Shown one piece after another: positions 1 through 8,486 of a stretch of 64,000 nt of DNA. The translations under genes and the position numbers were made by a program. This DNA comes from Mycobacterium colombiense CECT 3035 (lineage in GTDB: Bacteria > Actinomycetota > Actinomycetes > Mycobacteriales > Mycobacteriaceae). The notes beneath the pieces are model-generated. The model saw only the letters and a program-made list of their open reading frames with translations. It was not told where the DNA came from and made no database searches. Location: positions 3,472,001 through 3,536,000 of the forward strand of contig NZ_CP020821.1 in NCBI RefSeq assembly GCF_002105755.1, in the 5' to 3' direction. Position 1 is the first letter of the stretch. Each line of letters starts with the position of its first letter.

Positions 1-693
1 CTCGGAGGTGAACCGCGCCAGTCCGTCGGACAGCGACTTGATGTCGCCGCCCGCGCGGATCTGGGCCTGCAGGAACGGCCCGGCCTGATCGATCAACTGC
101 GAGACTTGCGGATAGTTGGCGTTGGCCTCGTCCACCAGCAGCCGGGCCGACTCGTACAGCCGGGCCATCTCCGGACCGGAACCGTTGGCCGCGATGAAGG
201 TCTCGTGCAGCAGCTCGCGCAGCCGGGTGTCGCCCAGGCTGTTGACCAAGGTTTCCGAGCGCTTCAACAGATCGGCGACGTCCTGGCCGATCCGGGTGTT
301 CTGCCGCTCGATGCGAGATCCGTTCACCAGCTTGCTCGTTGCCGGTGAGCTCGGGGGCACCAGGTCGATGTACTGCTCGCCCACCGCCGACACGCTCTTG
401 ACGGTCGCGGTCACGTTCGACGGGATGGCGGTGCCGCTGTTCAGCCGCATGTCGGCGATGACGCCGTTGGGGCTCAGGCCCACCGACTCCACGCGGCCGA
501 CGGCCACGCCGCGGTAGGTGACGTTGGCGTTCTTGTACAGGCCGCCGCCGGCGACGAAATCGGCGCTCACGCCGTAGGTTCCGATACCGAACGTCGCGGG
601 CAACCGCAGGTAGAAGATCGCCATCACGGTCAGCGTGATGACGGTGATCACCGCGAAGATCGCCAGCTGGATCTTGGTCAGTCTGTCGTGCAT
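1..693 (-). CDS. mce4F: Mce4F, sterol-import MCE protein (3' end outside window)
   Basis: Last MCE-domain subunit of the Mce4 cholesterol importer. Only the first 231 codons are present; the gene continues past the left edge. The start is ATG at 693, 13 bases after the mce4E stop. An N-terminal membrane anchor (about residues 8-28, ITVITLTVMAIFYL) is followed by an MlaD/MCE domain (about 35-115, with TYRGVAVGRVESVGL), then the start of the helical region that in Mce proteins builds a periplasmic tunnel. Substrate and complex membership are known for the family; this gene is placed by its position at the end of a complete yrbE4AB-mce4ABCDEF series. Confidence 0.93.
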   Translation of the reverse strand, partial: MHDRLTKIQLAIFAVITVITLTVMAIFYLRLPATFGIGTYGVSADFVAGGGLYKNANVTYRGVAVGRVESVGLSPNGVIADMRLNSGTAIPSNVTATVKSVSAVGEQYIDLVPPSSPATSKLVNGSRIERQNTRIGQDVADLLKRSETLVNSLGDTRLRELLHETFIAANGSGPEMARLYESARLLVDEANANYPQVSQLIDQAGPFLQAQIRAGGDIKSLSDGLARFTSE

Positions 694-706
694 CTGCGCC
701 CGCCCC

Positions 707-1861
707 CTAGTGTCCCGAAGCCGTGCCGGGCGGAATCTTGAACGGATCGGCGGCCTGCCCGGACAGGTTGGCCATCTCACCAGTCAAGAAGTCGGGTGGG
801 TTGAGGATCTCGTTCATGTGGGCCATGTTCGGGTCGAAATACGCCGTGGTGAAGAACGTTTCGCCAAGCCGGCGCAGGGTGAGGTCGAAGGTGGTGAACA
901 CGTTGAGGTAGTCGCCACGCACGGCCTGCTTGATTCCGTAGTTGGGGAACGGGAACGTCAGCAAGATCTGCAGCGAGGTGACCAGGTTTTTCCGGTTGTC
1001 GTTGAGCGCCTTGACGACCGAGTAGAGGTCCTTCATGTCGGCGGCGAAGTCCACTTTGGTCTTTGCCAAGATGTTCGAGGTGACATTCGCCAGCTTGTGC
1101 AGCGCCCCGAAGGCCTCGACGATGTGGCCCCGGTTCTTGTTGAGCACACCAATCGCCTCGGGCAGCGTGTCCAGCGCCCGGCCCAGGTTGTCCTTGTCGT
1201 GTGCGAGGGTCGCCGAGAATCGGTTGAGTCCGTCGACGGCATCGATGATGTCGTTGACCTGGCGGTTCAGCCCCGACGTCAGCTCCGCGAGCCTGGGGAT
1301 GAGGCCGACGAACTGGTCCTGGCGGCCGGCGACGGCACGGTAGGTCTCGTCGGTGATCTCTTCCAGGGCACCGACATTGCCCTTGTTCACCACTACGCCC
1401 AGCGCCGAGAGCACCTCTTCGGTGGTGGGGTAGCGGCCGGTGTTGGCCTCCGCGATCTTCGACCCGTCCTTCAGCCTGCCGACGGCCGGCTTGTCCTTCG
1501 GTTGGGCCAGGTCGATGTGCATCGAACCGAGCAGCGATGTCTGCGCGACCGTCGCGGTCGAGTTGGCGGGCAGCACGACGTTTTTGTCCAGCGCCAATTT
1601 GACTGCGGCATAGAAGGATCCGTCGGACCGTTGTTCGGCCGAGATGCCGGCGACACTGCCGACGGTGACGTCGTCGACCATGACCGGGGAGTTCTGCGGC
1701 AGGGTCGCCACGTCGGGCAGTTCGACGGTGATCGAGTAGGCGCCGCTGCCGTGGCCGGCGGTGCCGGGCATCGCCAGCGAGTTCAGCCCGCTGAACTGGC
1801 AGCCGGCCAGCAGCATGCCGCCGGTCGCCAATCCGCCGGCGCGCAACCACATTCGGTTCAT
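707..1861 (-). CDS. mce4E: Mce4E (LprN), lipoprotein subunit of the Mce4 importer
   Basis: The E subunit of each mycobacterial Mce complex is a lipoprotein, and this one shows it: MNRMWLRAGG opens a signal peptide ending in the lipobox LAGC, with Cys21 as lipidation site. The MCE domain follows (about 38-120, with SPVMVDDVTVGSVAGI), then a long helical region. The start chosen is ATG at 1861, because it places the signal peptide correctly and overlaps the expected mce4D stop by four bases (ATGA). The open frame reaches further upstream, but that part reads through the end of mce4D. The product is 384 residues. Confidence 0.92.
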   Translation of the reverse strand: MNRMWLRAGGLATGGMLLAGCQFSGLNSLAMPGTAGHGSGAYSITVELPDVATLPQNSPVMVDDVTVGSVAGISAEQRSDGSFYAAVKLALDKNVVLPANSTATVAQTSLLGSMHIDLAQPKDKPAVGRLKDGSKIAEANTGRYPTTEEVLSALGVVVNKGNVGALEEITDETYRAVAGRQDQFVGLIPRLAELTSGLNRQVNDIIDAVDGLNRFSATLAHDKDNLGRALDTLPEAIGVLNKNRGHIVEAFGALHKLANVTSNILAKTKVDFAADMKDLYSVVKALNDNRKNLVTSLQILLTFPFPNYGIKQAVRGDYLNVFTTFDLTLRRLGETFFTTAYFDPNMAHMNEILNPPDFLTGEMANLSGQAADPFKIPPGTASGH

Positions 1862-3299
1862 CCGCCACCACCCAGGTCGGCGGCCGGCCCGCTGGGCGCC
1901 TGGCCCGGGGCGGGGCCGGCAGCGGACCGAACGCGCTGCCGGGAGCGGGGCCGGGCGCGGGAGCGGCACCCGCCGGTGCCGGTTGGCCCGGCCCGGGAGC
2001 GGCCTGCGGGGCCGTCGGGACCAGCAGGGCCTGCAGATCCGCCGGGTTCTGCGCGGCCGGCGGTGTCTGGGTGCCCTTCGCCGGGATCCAGGTCAGCTGC
2101 GGCACCGGGGTCGCCGACTTGGCCTGGGTTTCGGGGGTGTCGTAGATGATCTGGCCCTTGTACGCCGTGATCGTGTTGAGCGGGTGGAACATCAGCGGCG
2201 GATAGTTCACGGTGAGCCGGCGCAGCACCGGGCCGAGCCGCTCACGGCACAGCTCGGCGCGCTTGAAGTAGTCGGGTGCCCTGGGCCCGGCGGCGGTTTC
2301 GAAGGAGCCACCGCAGATGAACTGCACGGGGTTGGCGAACTCCGGAATCGACAACAGACCGTTGAGGGTGCCCTGCGCGGGGTCGTAGATGTTGTAGAAG
2401 TTCGCGATACCCGGGCCCGCGACGTGCAGCACCTGCTCGATGTTGTCGCTCTGGTCGCTGAGCGTCTTCGCGAAGTCGTTGAGGTTGTTGACCGTATCGA
2501 CGATCGTCGAGTTGTTCTCGTGCAGGAATCCCCGGATGTCCGACAGCGCCTTGTTGAGCGTGCCCAGGGTGGTGTCGAGGTGGCGCGAGCTGTCGGCGAG
2601 CACCTGAGACACCGAGGCGACGTTGCCGGCGAACTGGACGATCTGCTCGTTGCTGGACGACAGCGCGTTGACCAGCACCTGCAGGTTTTTCACCGTGCCG
2701 AAGATGTCGCCGCGCGAATCCCCCAGTCGCCCAGCGGCTTGCGAGAGCTCACGCAGGGCGTTGTGGAACGACTGGCCCTTGCCGTCGAAGGTGTCGGCGG
2801 CCTGGTTGATCGCCGCGCCCAAGGGCCCCTGCATCGATCCGGCCGTCGGTCCGAGTTGCACCGCCAGCTTGGTCAGCGACTCCTTGACCTCGTCCCATTC
2901 CACCGGGACCGCCGTGCGGCCCAGCCCGATGCTGGCGCCGTCGGCCATCTCCGGGCCGCTGGTGTACGCCGGAGTCAGCTGAATGAACCGGGCCGCCACC
3001 AGGTTTGGCGACATGATGATCGCCTTGGCGTCCTTCGGCACCTTCACGTCCTTGGAGACCGACATGGTGATCTTGACGTCGGACGGCCGCGGCTCGATCG
3101 TGTCGATGGTGCCGACCGGGACACCGAGGATCCGCACCTGGTCACCGGGGTACAGGCCGACGGCGGAGGCGAAATAGCCGACGATCTTGCGGTTGTTCGC
3201 TTGCGAAGACAGCACATACACGCCACCCACCAGCACCGCGACGAGCGCGATGATGGTGGCGTAGCGCAGCCCCCTGCTGCCCAGGATCCGCTGCGTCAT
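1858..3299 (-). CDS. mce4D: Mce4D, MCE subunit; apparent frameshift near its 3' end
   Basis: Fourth MCE subunit. It begins MTQRILGSRGLRYATIIALV with an N-terminal membrane anchor, then an MCE domain (about 38-120, DQVRILGVPVGTIDTIEP), helical repeats and a Pro/Ala-rich tail. The frame as given does not stop at the mce4D/mce4E junction but runs on antagonistically through mce4E to 777, encoding arginine-rich nonsense. Adding one base in the G/C run near 1893-1915 gives a tail reading APGQAPSGPAADLGGGG and a TGA at 1858 overlapping the mce4E ATG, making 480 residues. I therefore annotate 1858-3299 and treat the break as a sequencing error or a recent mutation. Mce4D of M. tuberculosis is about 450 residues. 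Confidence 0.85.
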
Positions 3300-4360
3300 G
3301 GCGACTTCGGCCTGATGGTCCAGCGCTCCTGAATCAGGCCGCGCAGGTAGTCGGCGAGGCTGGCAGGCATCTTGCCGGGCTGGTAGAAGAAGTCGAACAT
3401 GGTGGCGATCAGCGGCGCCGGGATCACGCCGTAGACGTTGACGTTGAATCCGGGACCCGACCCGACGACCTCGCCGAGCTCGGTGGCGTAGGTGGGTAGC
3501 CGCTTGAGGGCCTCGGTGATGTAGTCGCGGCGCTCGTTGAGGTTGGACAGCACGTCGTTGAGCTTGTCCAGCGCGGGACCGAATTCCTTGCGGTTGTCTG
3601 CGACGAATCCGGAGATCTGGGTGGACAGGTCCTGGATCCCCGAGATCAGCTGGCTCAGGGCGCTGCGCCGTTCGTCGAGGGCGGCGAACAACTCGTTGCC
3701 GTCATCGACCAGTTTGTTGACCTGCCCGGCGCGCTGGGACAGCACACCGGTGACCGACTTCGCGTGTGCGAGCAGGCTTTGGAGCGCCTCGTCGCGGCGA
3801 TCCAGGGTGCGCGACAGCGACGTCACGCCGTCCAGCGCCCCGCGCAGCTGCGGGTTGGCGTCGTGCAGCGTGTCGGTCAGCACGTTCAGCGCCTTCTCGA
3901 ACTGCGGCTTGTCCAGGTTGTTGGCGTTCTGACCCAGATCCTCGAGCGCACCGGCGAGCGTGTACGGCGTCGTGGTGCGGCTGAGCGGGATGGTGGTCGT
4001 CTTGCCACCGCCGGCCGGGGTTACCGAGATGGAGCGCTCACCGAGGATGGTGTCGGTGCGGATCGCGGCCAGCGACTGGTCACCGACCGCGACGTGGCGA
4101 TCGACGCTGAAGCTGATCTTGGCGCTGTCGCCGGCCAGACCCACCGAGGTCACCTTGCCGACCTTGAAGCCCGAAACATACACGGCATTGCCGGGATTGA
4201 TGCCGCCGGCGTCGGTGAAGTAGGCGTCGTAGATTTTGCCCTGGGGCCAGAACGGTAGTCCGGAGTAGCCGAACGCGATGAGCACGACACACACCACCAG
4301 CACCACGCCGAAGATGCCGGTGCGCAGTGGATCGCGCTCACGCCCTGCATTACTTGGCAA
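3296..4360 (-). CDS. mce4C: Mce4C, MCE subunit of the sterol importer
   Basis: Third MCE subunit: cytosolic stub RERDPLRTG, membrane anchor (about 17-38, IFGVVLVVCVVLIAFGYSGL), MCE domain (about 44-120, GNAVYVSGFKVGKVTSV) and a long alpha-helical part. I choose TTG at 4360 as start: it follows a GGGGAGG ribosome-binding site by six to seven bases, overlaps the end of mce4B by 11 bases, and gives 354 residues, close to the family length. The longer open frame upstream would bury the start inside mce4B. The stop overlaps the mce4D start (ATGA), as expected for translationally coupled subunits. Confidence 0.92.
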   Translation of the reverse strand: MPSNAGRERDPLRTGIFGVVLVVCVVLIAFGYSGLPFWPQGKIYDAYFTDAGGINPGNAVYVSGFKVGKVTSVGLAGDSAKISFSVDRHVAVGDQSLAAIRTDTILGERSISVTPAGGGKTTTIPLSRTTTPYTLAGALEDLGQNANNLDKPQFEKALNVLTDTLHDANPQLRGALDGVTSLSRTLDRRDEALQSLLAHAKSVTGVLSQRAGQVNKLVDDGNELFAALDERRSALSQLISGIQDLSTQISGFVADNRKEFGPALDKLNDVLSNLNERRDYITEALKRLPTYATELGEVVGSGPGFNVNVYGVIPAPLIATMFDFFYQPGKMPASLADYLRGLIQERWTIRPKSP

Positions 4361-5402
4361 AAGCGCACCTCCCCTTGCTGGGATCCACCTGGCCACCGAG
4401 CGGCAGCAGGATGTCGCTGCCGGCCGGGCCGTTGATCTTGATCGTCACGGAGCAGAAGTAGATGTTGAAGAACGACCCGTAGGCGCCGAGGGCGGACAGC
4501 CGCAGGTAGTCCTCGCCCAGCTGCTCGACGTCGTTGTTCACCTCGGCCTTGCGGTTGTCTATCTCGGTGGCCAGCGGGCGGGTGTTCTCCAGGATGCCCT
4601 GCAACGGGCGGCGCGAATTCTTCAGCAGCTCAGTCAGGTCCGTCGTCGTCGATGCCAGCGGCGGGATGGCGCCGGCGATGTCGTCCTTGTGCTCGGCCAG
4701 CCCGGTGATCAGCTGTTGCAGCTGATCGACGCTGGCGGAGAACTGTGCGCTGCGTTGGTCCACGGTGGTCAGCACCGTGTTGAGGTTGTTGATCACGTCG
4801 CCGATGAGCTGGTCGCGCTGGCCCAGCGCCGAGGAGAACGCGCTGGTGTCGGCCAGCACATCGGACAGCGCCCCGCCCTGGCCCTGCAGCAACTGGATGA
4901 CCGCGCCGCTGATCGTGTTGACCTTGTCGGCGTCCAGGCCTTTGAGCACCGGTCGCAGTCCGCCCAGCAGGGCGTCGAGATCCAGTGCGGGCTGGGTGTG
5001 TTGGCTGTTGATCGTCGCGCCGGCCGGTAGCTTGCGCAGCTCCCCGGGACCCGACGTGATCTCCAAAAACCGGTCACCCACCAGGTTTTCATAGCGGATC
5101 ACCGCGCGGGTGGACGAGTACAGGGTGTAGCGCTTGTCGACGCCGAACTTCACGTCGATGGTGTTGTCGGGGTTGAGCTTGATGCCCGACACCGCGCCGA
5201 CCGGCACCCCGGCGATACGAACCTTCTGGCCGGGCTTCAGTCGCGACACGTCGGTAAACGTTGCGTGGTAAGTGCTTTCGGGGCCGAACCGGAAGTCGCC
5301 GAAGACCACCACCAGCCCCGCGGACACCAACAGCATGGCCACCGCGAAGATGCTGACCTTGGTGATCATCTCGCGGTGCGACGGCATTCCCGAGCCGGCC
5401 AT
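4350..5402 (-). CDS. mce4B: Mce4B, MCE subunit of the sterol importer
   Basis: Second MCE subunit, 350 residues, the same as M. tuberculosis Mce4B. It starts MAGSGMPSHREMITKVSIF at an ATG overlapping the mce4A stop by one base. A membrane anchor lies at about 14-34 (IFAVAMLLVSAGLVVVFG), the MCE domain at about 40-115 (GQKVRIAGVPVGAVSGI), and the helical tunnel region after it. The C-terminus carries two cysteines (CSVTIKI, KGRCAFAK) typical of the MceB type. It is part of the minus-strand yrbE4A-mce4F operon and acts in the cell envelope. Confidence 0.93.
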   Translation of the reverse strand: MAGSGMPSHREMITKVSIFAVAMLLVSAGLVVVFGDFRFGPESTYHATFTDVSRLKPGQKVRIAGVPVGAVSGIKLNPDNTIDVKFGVDKRYTLYSSTRAVIRYENLVGDRFLEITSGPGELRKLPAGATINSQHTQPALDLDALLGGLRPVLKGLDADKVNTISGAVIQLLQGQGGALSDVLADTSAFSSALGQRDQLIGDVINNLNTVLTTVDQRSAQFSASVDQLQQLITGLAEHKDDIAGAIPPLASTTTDLTELLKNSRRPLQGILENTRPLATEIDNRKAEVNNDVEQLGEDYLRLSALGAYGSFFNIYFCSVTIKINGPAGSDILLPLGGQVDPSKGRCAFAK

Positions 5403-6604
5403 CAGAAGTCGTCCCGTTCGGCGAAGGCGCCGTGGAACAAGAACTGCAGCGTGGAGGGCGCGTCGAACTGCAGCTCGGTGAACGGTTCGTAGGGGATGTT
5501 GGCGTTGTCGGTCACCAGGAACGGTGCCCGGTACCACGACCCGCCGTGTTGCTTGTTCGGGATGTCGGGCAAGCCGCGGCAGTTCGGGCCGCCGGAGGCG
5601 TTCACGATCGGCAACGATTCCGGATAGGTGTACGACGGTGCGCCCAGCACGAAGCTCGACGACGTGAACAGGCCGGCTTTCTTCACACCGAGGATCGGCC
5701 CGAATTCCTTGAGGCCTCGGTCGATTCCGGCGAACAGGCAGCCGAATTCCGGCGAGTACTCGGCGGCCACCTTGAGCGGGGCCCGCAACCGGTTGATGGC
5801 GTCGATGAAGTCCTGTTCGGCCGGGGCCAGGGTGTCATAGGCGTTGTTCGACAAGCCGATGGTGGCCAACAGCGTGTCGTTGAGGTTCTTCTGCTGATCC
5901 ACCACCGTCTTGTTGATCGTCGGCAGGTTGTCGATCACGGTGGTCAGGTCCGGCGCGGCGTCGGCGTAGACGTTCGCCACCACCGCGGTCTTGCGGAAGT
6001 CCTCCTGCAGCGCGGGCAGCTTCGGGTTCGCCTGGCGCGTCAAGGTATTCAGTCCGGTCAGGATGTTGCCCAGGTCGTCGCCGTGGCCGCGCAGGCCCTC
6101 CGCGAACGCGCTCAGCGTGCCGTTGAGCTCGACGGGGTCGATCTTGTGCAGCAGGTCCATCAACGACTGGAACAAGGTGTTGACCTCCAACTGCACCGAC
6201 GAGGCCGCGACATGCGCGTCCGGGCGCAGCGAGGTCGGCGAGGGAGCCTGCGGCGGAATGAATTCCACCGCCTTGGCACCGAAGATGGTGTTACCCGCGA
6301 TGTGCACCGTCGCGTTGGACGGGATGAAATGCATGTCGTCGCTGTTGATGCCCAGCGTCAGCCGCGCCTGGTCACCCGAAAAGTCGATGGTTTCGACCTT
6401 GCCGATCTGGATGCCCCGGTACTTGACCTTGGCGCCCTTCTCCATCACCAGCCCGGCCCGGGGCGCCGACACCGTGACCGTGTCGATCGACGCGAAGGCC
6501 GCCGTGTACGAAAGGTAAGTCAGCACAGCGAAAGCCACCAGCAGGCTGGCCAGCACTGCTGCTGCCAGCCGGACGGTTGTGCGTCGCGTGTCTGTTTCTG
6601 CCAT
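5402..6604 (-). CDS. mce4A: Mce4A, MCE subunit of the sterol importer
   Basis: First MCE subunit of Mce4, 400 residues, equal to the M. tuberculosis protein. The start is ATG at 6604 (MAETDTRRTTVRLAAAV); an upstream in-frame extension of 18 codons has no homologous look. A membrane anchor spans about 12-34, the MCE domain about 38-115 (KVKYRGIQIGKVETIDF), followed by coiled-coil helices and a C-terminal segment with several aromatic residues. Mce4A-F are thought to form a hexameric tunnel carrying sterol from the outer envelope to the YrbE4 permeases. Confidence 0.93.
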   Translation of the reverse strand: MAETDTRRTTVRLAAAVLASLLVAFAVLTYLSYTAAFASIDTVTVSAPRAGLVMEKGAKVKYRGIQIGKVETIDFSGDQARLTLGINSDDMHFIPSNATVHIAGNTIFGAKAVEFIPPQAPSPTSLRPDAHVAASSVQLEVNTLFQSLMDLLHKIDPVELNGTLSAFAEGLRGHGDDLGNILTGLNTLTRQANPKLPALQEDFRKTAVVANVYADAAPDLTTVIDNLPTINKTVVDQQKNLNDTLLATIGLSNNAYDTLAPAEQDFIDAINRLRAPLKVAAEYSPEFGCLFAGIDRGLKEFGPILGVKKAGLFTSSSFVLGAPSYTYPESLPIVNASGGPNCRGLPDIPNKQHGGSWYRAPFLVTDNANIPYEPFTELQFDAPSTLQFLFHGAFAERDDF

Positions 6605-6623
6605 GTCCCTGTAAGCGGTTCTC

Positions 6624-7466
6624 TTATCCGGAGAGGTTGAAGTTACCGGACGCCCCATACACAGCGAGCGAGATGAACAATGTGATGACGACGACCACGA
6701 TCAGCGAAGTCCGCACGGCCTGCCCGACCGCGATCCCGACGCCGACCGGGCCGCCGTGGGCGTTGTAGCCGTAATAGGTATGGACGAGCATGACCGCGAT
6801 GGACATCACGATGGCCTGCAGGAACGACCACAACAGGTCCGACGGGATAAGGAACGTATTGAAGTAGTGGTCGTAGAGGCCCTTTGACTGCCCGTTGATG
6901 TACACCGTGGTGAAGCGGGCGGCAAAGAACGCGGCCAGCACCGACAGCGAGTACAGCGGGATGATCGCGATGAGTCCGGCGATCAGGCGGGTCGATACCA
7001 GGTAGGACACCGAATGCACCGCCATGCATTCGACGGCGTCGATCTCCTCGGACACCCGCATGGCGCCCAGTTGGGCGGTGGCGCCGGCGCCGATGGTGGC
7101 GGCCAGCGCGATACCCGCGATGACCGGCGCGACGACCCGGACGTTGAGGAACGCCGACAGGAACCCCGTCAGCGCCTCGATGCCGATGTTGCCCAGCGAC
7201 GAATACCCCTGCACGGCAATGACACCGCCGGAGGCCAGGGTCAGGAAGGCGGCCACACCGACCGTGCCGCCGATCATGACGAGCGCTCCCGCGCCCATCG
7301 TCATCTCGGCAATCAGCCGCACGGTCTCCTTGCGGTAGCGGGTGAGGGCATTGGGGACATACCGCATGGTCTGCCCGTAGAAGAGCGCCTGCTCGCCGAA
7401 GTCGTCGACCGGCTCCTGCAGCCGGGTGAAGATGCGGCGGAACCGCAGTGTGGCGTCGTAACTCAT
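6624..7466 (-). CDS. yrbE4B: YrbE4B, permease subunit of the Mce4 importer
   Basis: MlaE-type ABC permease, 280 residues, the usual length. After a cytoplasmic N-terminal helix there are five to six hydrophobic segments, including GVAAFLTLASGGVIAVQGY, VVAPVIAGIALAATIGAGAT and the last one, VVVVITLFISLAVYGASG. The MlaE loop with ATIGAGATAQLGAMRVSEEIDA is intact; this EExDA motif is where MlaE-type permeases meet the MlaF-type ATPase, which in mycobacteria is the shared MceG encoded elsewhere. It lies 19 bases after yrbE4A and just upstream of mce4A in the same operon. Confidence 0.94.
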   Translation of the reverse strand: MSYDATLRFRRIFTRLQEPVDDFGEQALFYGQTMRYVPNALTRYRKETVRLIAEMTMGAGALVMIGGTVGVAAFLTLASGGVIAVQGYSSLGNIGIEALTGFLSAFLNVRVVAPVIAGIALAATIGAGATAQLGAMRVSEEIDAVECMAVHSVSYLVSTRLIAGLIAIIPLYSLSVLAAFFAARFTTVYINGQSKGLYDHYFNTFLIPSDLLWSFLQAIVMSIAVMLVHTYYGYNAHGGPVGVGIAVGQAVRTSLIVVVVITLFISLAVYGASGNFNLSG

Positions 7467-7485
7467 GGCGTGCGCACCCGTCCCG

Positions 7486-8250
7486 TCACTTCGCCGAGAT
7501 CCGCACGCCGATGGCGGTCATCACCACGTTGATCACGAACAGACAGATGAAGGCGTAGACCACGGTTTCGTTGACCGCGTTGCCGACACCCTTGGGCCCA
7601 CCCTTGACGGTCAGCCCGCGGTAGCAGCCCACCATGCCGGCCATCACGCCGAACAGCAGCGCCTTGACTTCGGCCAGCACCAGCTCGCGCAGGCCGGTCA
7701 GCACGGTCAACCCGTTGATGAACGCGCCGGGGTTGACGCCCTGCAGGAAGACGGAGAACACGTAGCCACCGGAAAGACCGATGGCGCACACCAATCCGTT
7801 CAGCAGCAGGGCCACCACGGTGGAGGCGAGCACGCGGGGCACGACCAGCCGCTGGATCGGGTCGATGCCGAGCACCCGCATCGCATCGATCTCTTCGCGG
7901 ATGGTGCGGGCGCCGAGGTCGGCGCAGATCGCGGTGGCGCCGGCACCGGCCACGACGAGCACCGTCACCACCGGGCCCAGCTGGGTGATGGTGCCGAACG
8001 CCGTCCCGGCGCCGGACAGGTCGGCGGCGCCGATCTCGCGCAGCAGGATGTTGAGGGTGAATGCCACCAGCACGGTGAACGGGATGGACACCAGCAGCGT
8101 GGGGACCAGCGACACGCGCGCGATCATCCAGGTCTGGTCGAGGAACTCGCCGAATTGAAACGGCCGGCGGAAAGCCGCCCGGCCGGTATCCAACATCATT
8201 TCGAAAAATCCGCCGACTGCGCGGGCGGGAACCGCAAGTTGTTCCCTCAA
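7486..8250 (-). CDS. yrbE4A: YrbE4A, permease subunit of the Mce4 importer
   Basis: MlaE-type permease, 254 residues, first gene of the mce4 operon. It pairs with YrbE4B to form the inner-membrane channel. The family motif AGATAICADLGARTIREEIDAM is present, with hydrophobic segments before and after (VSIPFTVLVAFTLNILL, LASTVVALLLNGLVCAIGL, VYAFICLFVINVVMTAIGV). The start is a TTG at 8250 preceded by a purine-rich GAGGGGGGAA site about five bases upstream. The leader of about 80 bases holds the likely promoter at 8341-8371. Confidence 0.93.
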   Translation of the reverse strand: MREQLAVPARAVGGFFEMMLDTGRAAFRRPFQFGEFLDQTWMIARVSLVPTLLVSIPFTVLVAFTLNILLREIGAADLSGAGTAFGTITQLGPVVTVLVVAGAGATAICADLGARTIREEIDAMRVLGIDPIQRLVVPRVLASTVVALLLNGLVCAIGLSGGYVFSVFLQGVNPGAFINGLTVLTGLRELVLAEVKALLFGVMAGMVGCYRGLTVKGGPKGVGNAVNETVVYAFICLFVINVVMTAIGVRISAK

Positions 8251-8340
8251 CGCGGTTCCCCCCTCGGTTTGGTCTCGGCGAAGTCTATGTCTGGCCTTTG
8301 CGTCGTCTACGGTCGCACGTGGCTCGGTGTGAGCCGGATC

Positions 8341-8371
8341 ATATTAACCCAGAACAAGTTCACCATGTCAA
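8341..8371 (-). promoter_or_regulatory. Likely sigma-A promoter of the mce4 operon
   Basis: Reading the minus strand, a perfect -35 hexamer TTGACA (8371-8366) is followed after 18-19 bases by a -10-like TTAATAT (8347-8341). It points at yrbE4A with a leader of about 80 bases. The spacer contains GAACTTGTTC (8361-8352), which carries the KstR core. Confidence 0.5.
8350..8363. promoter_or_regulatory. Degenerate KstR operator inside the mce4 promoter spacer
   Basis: CAGAACAAGTTCAC keeps the AACnnGTT core of the KstR consensus TnnAACnnGTTnnA, but both outer bases are C (expected T and A). It lies between the -35 and -10 elements of the proposed mce4 promoter, where a bound repressor would exclude RNA polymerase. 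The mce4 operon is a known KstR target in M. tuberculosis; this exact site is an inference. Confidence 0.5.
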
Positions 8372-8436
8372 TGAACAGCAGTTCTTTATCCGAACCGTTA
8401 ATTCGCCAGGTCAGACGCACTTGTCACGTGTCAAAC

Positions 8437-8450
8437 TGACACACGTTCTA
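8437..8450. promoter_or_regulatory. Imperfect KstR-like operator in the yrbE4A upstream region
   Basis: TGACACACGTTCTA matches TnnAACnnGTTnnA except CAC for AAC in the left half. It lies about 65 bases upstream of the proposed mce4 -35 element and overlaps an inverted repeat GTGTCA-AAC-TGACAC (8428-8442), so another regulator could bind here as well. Confidence 0.4.
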
Positions 8451-8486
8451 CCTGGTGATTCCCCCCAATCAACCAGCCTTTTGTGG

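Noticed and set aside
777..1857. Continuation of the mce4D reading frame through mce4E (840 codons in total)
   Set aside because: The extra part is arginine-rich and antiphase to a well-conserved lipoprotein gene. It results from one missing base near the end of mce4D.
635..2149. Long plus-strand open frames opposite the mce4 genes
   Set aside because: They mirror the GC-rich codon structure of the minus-strand genes, have no ribosome-binding site and no recognisable domain.
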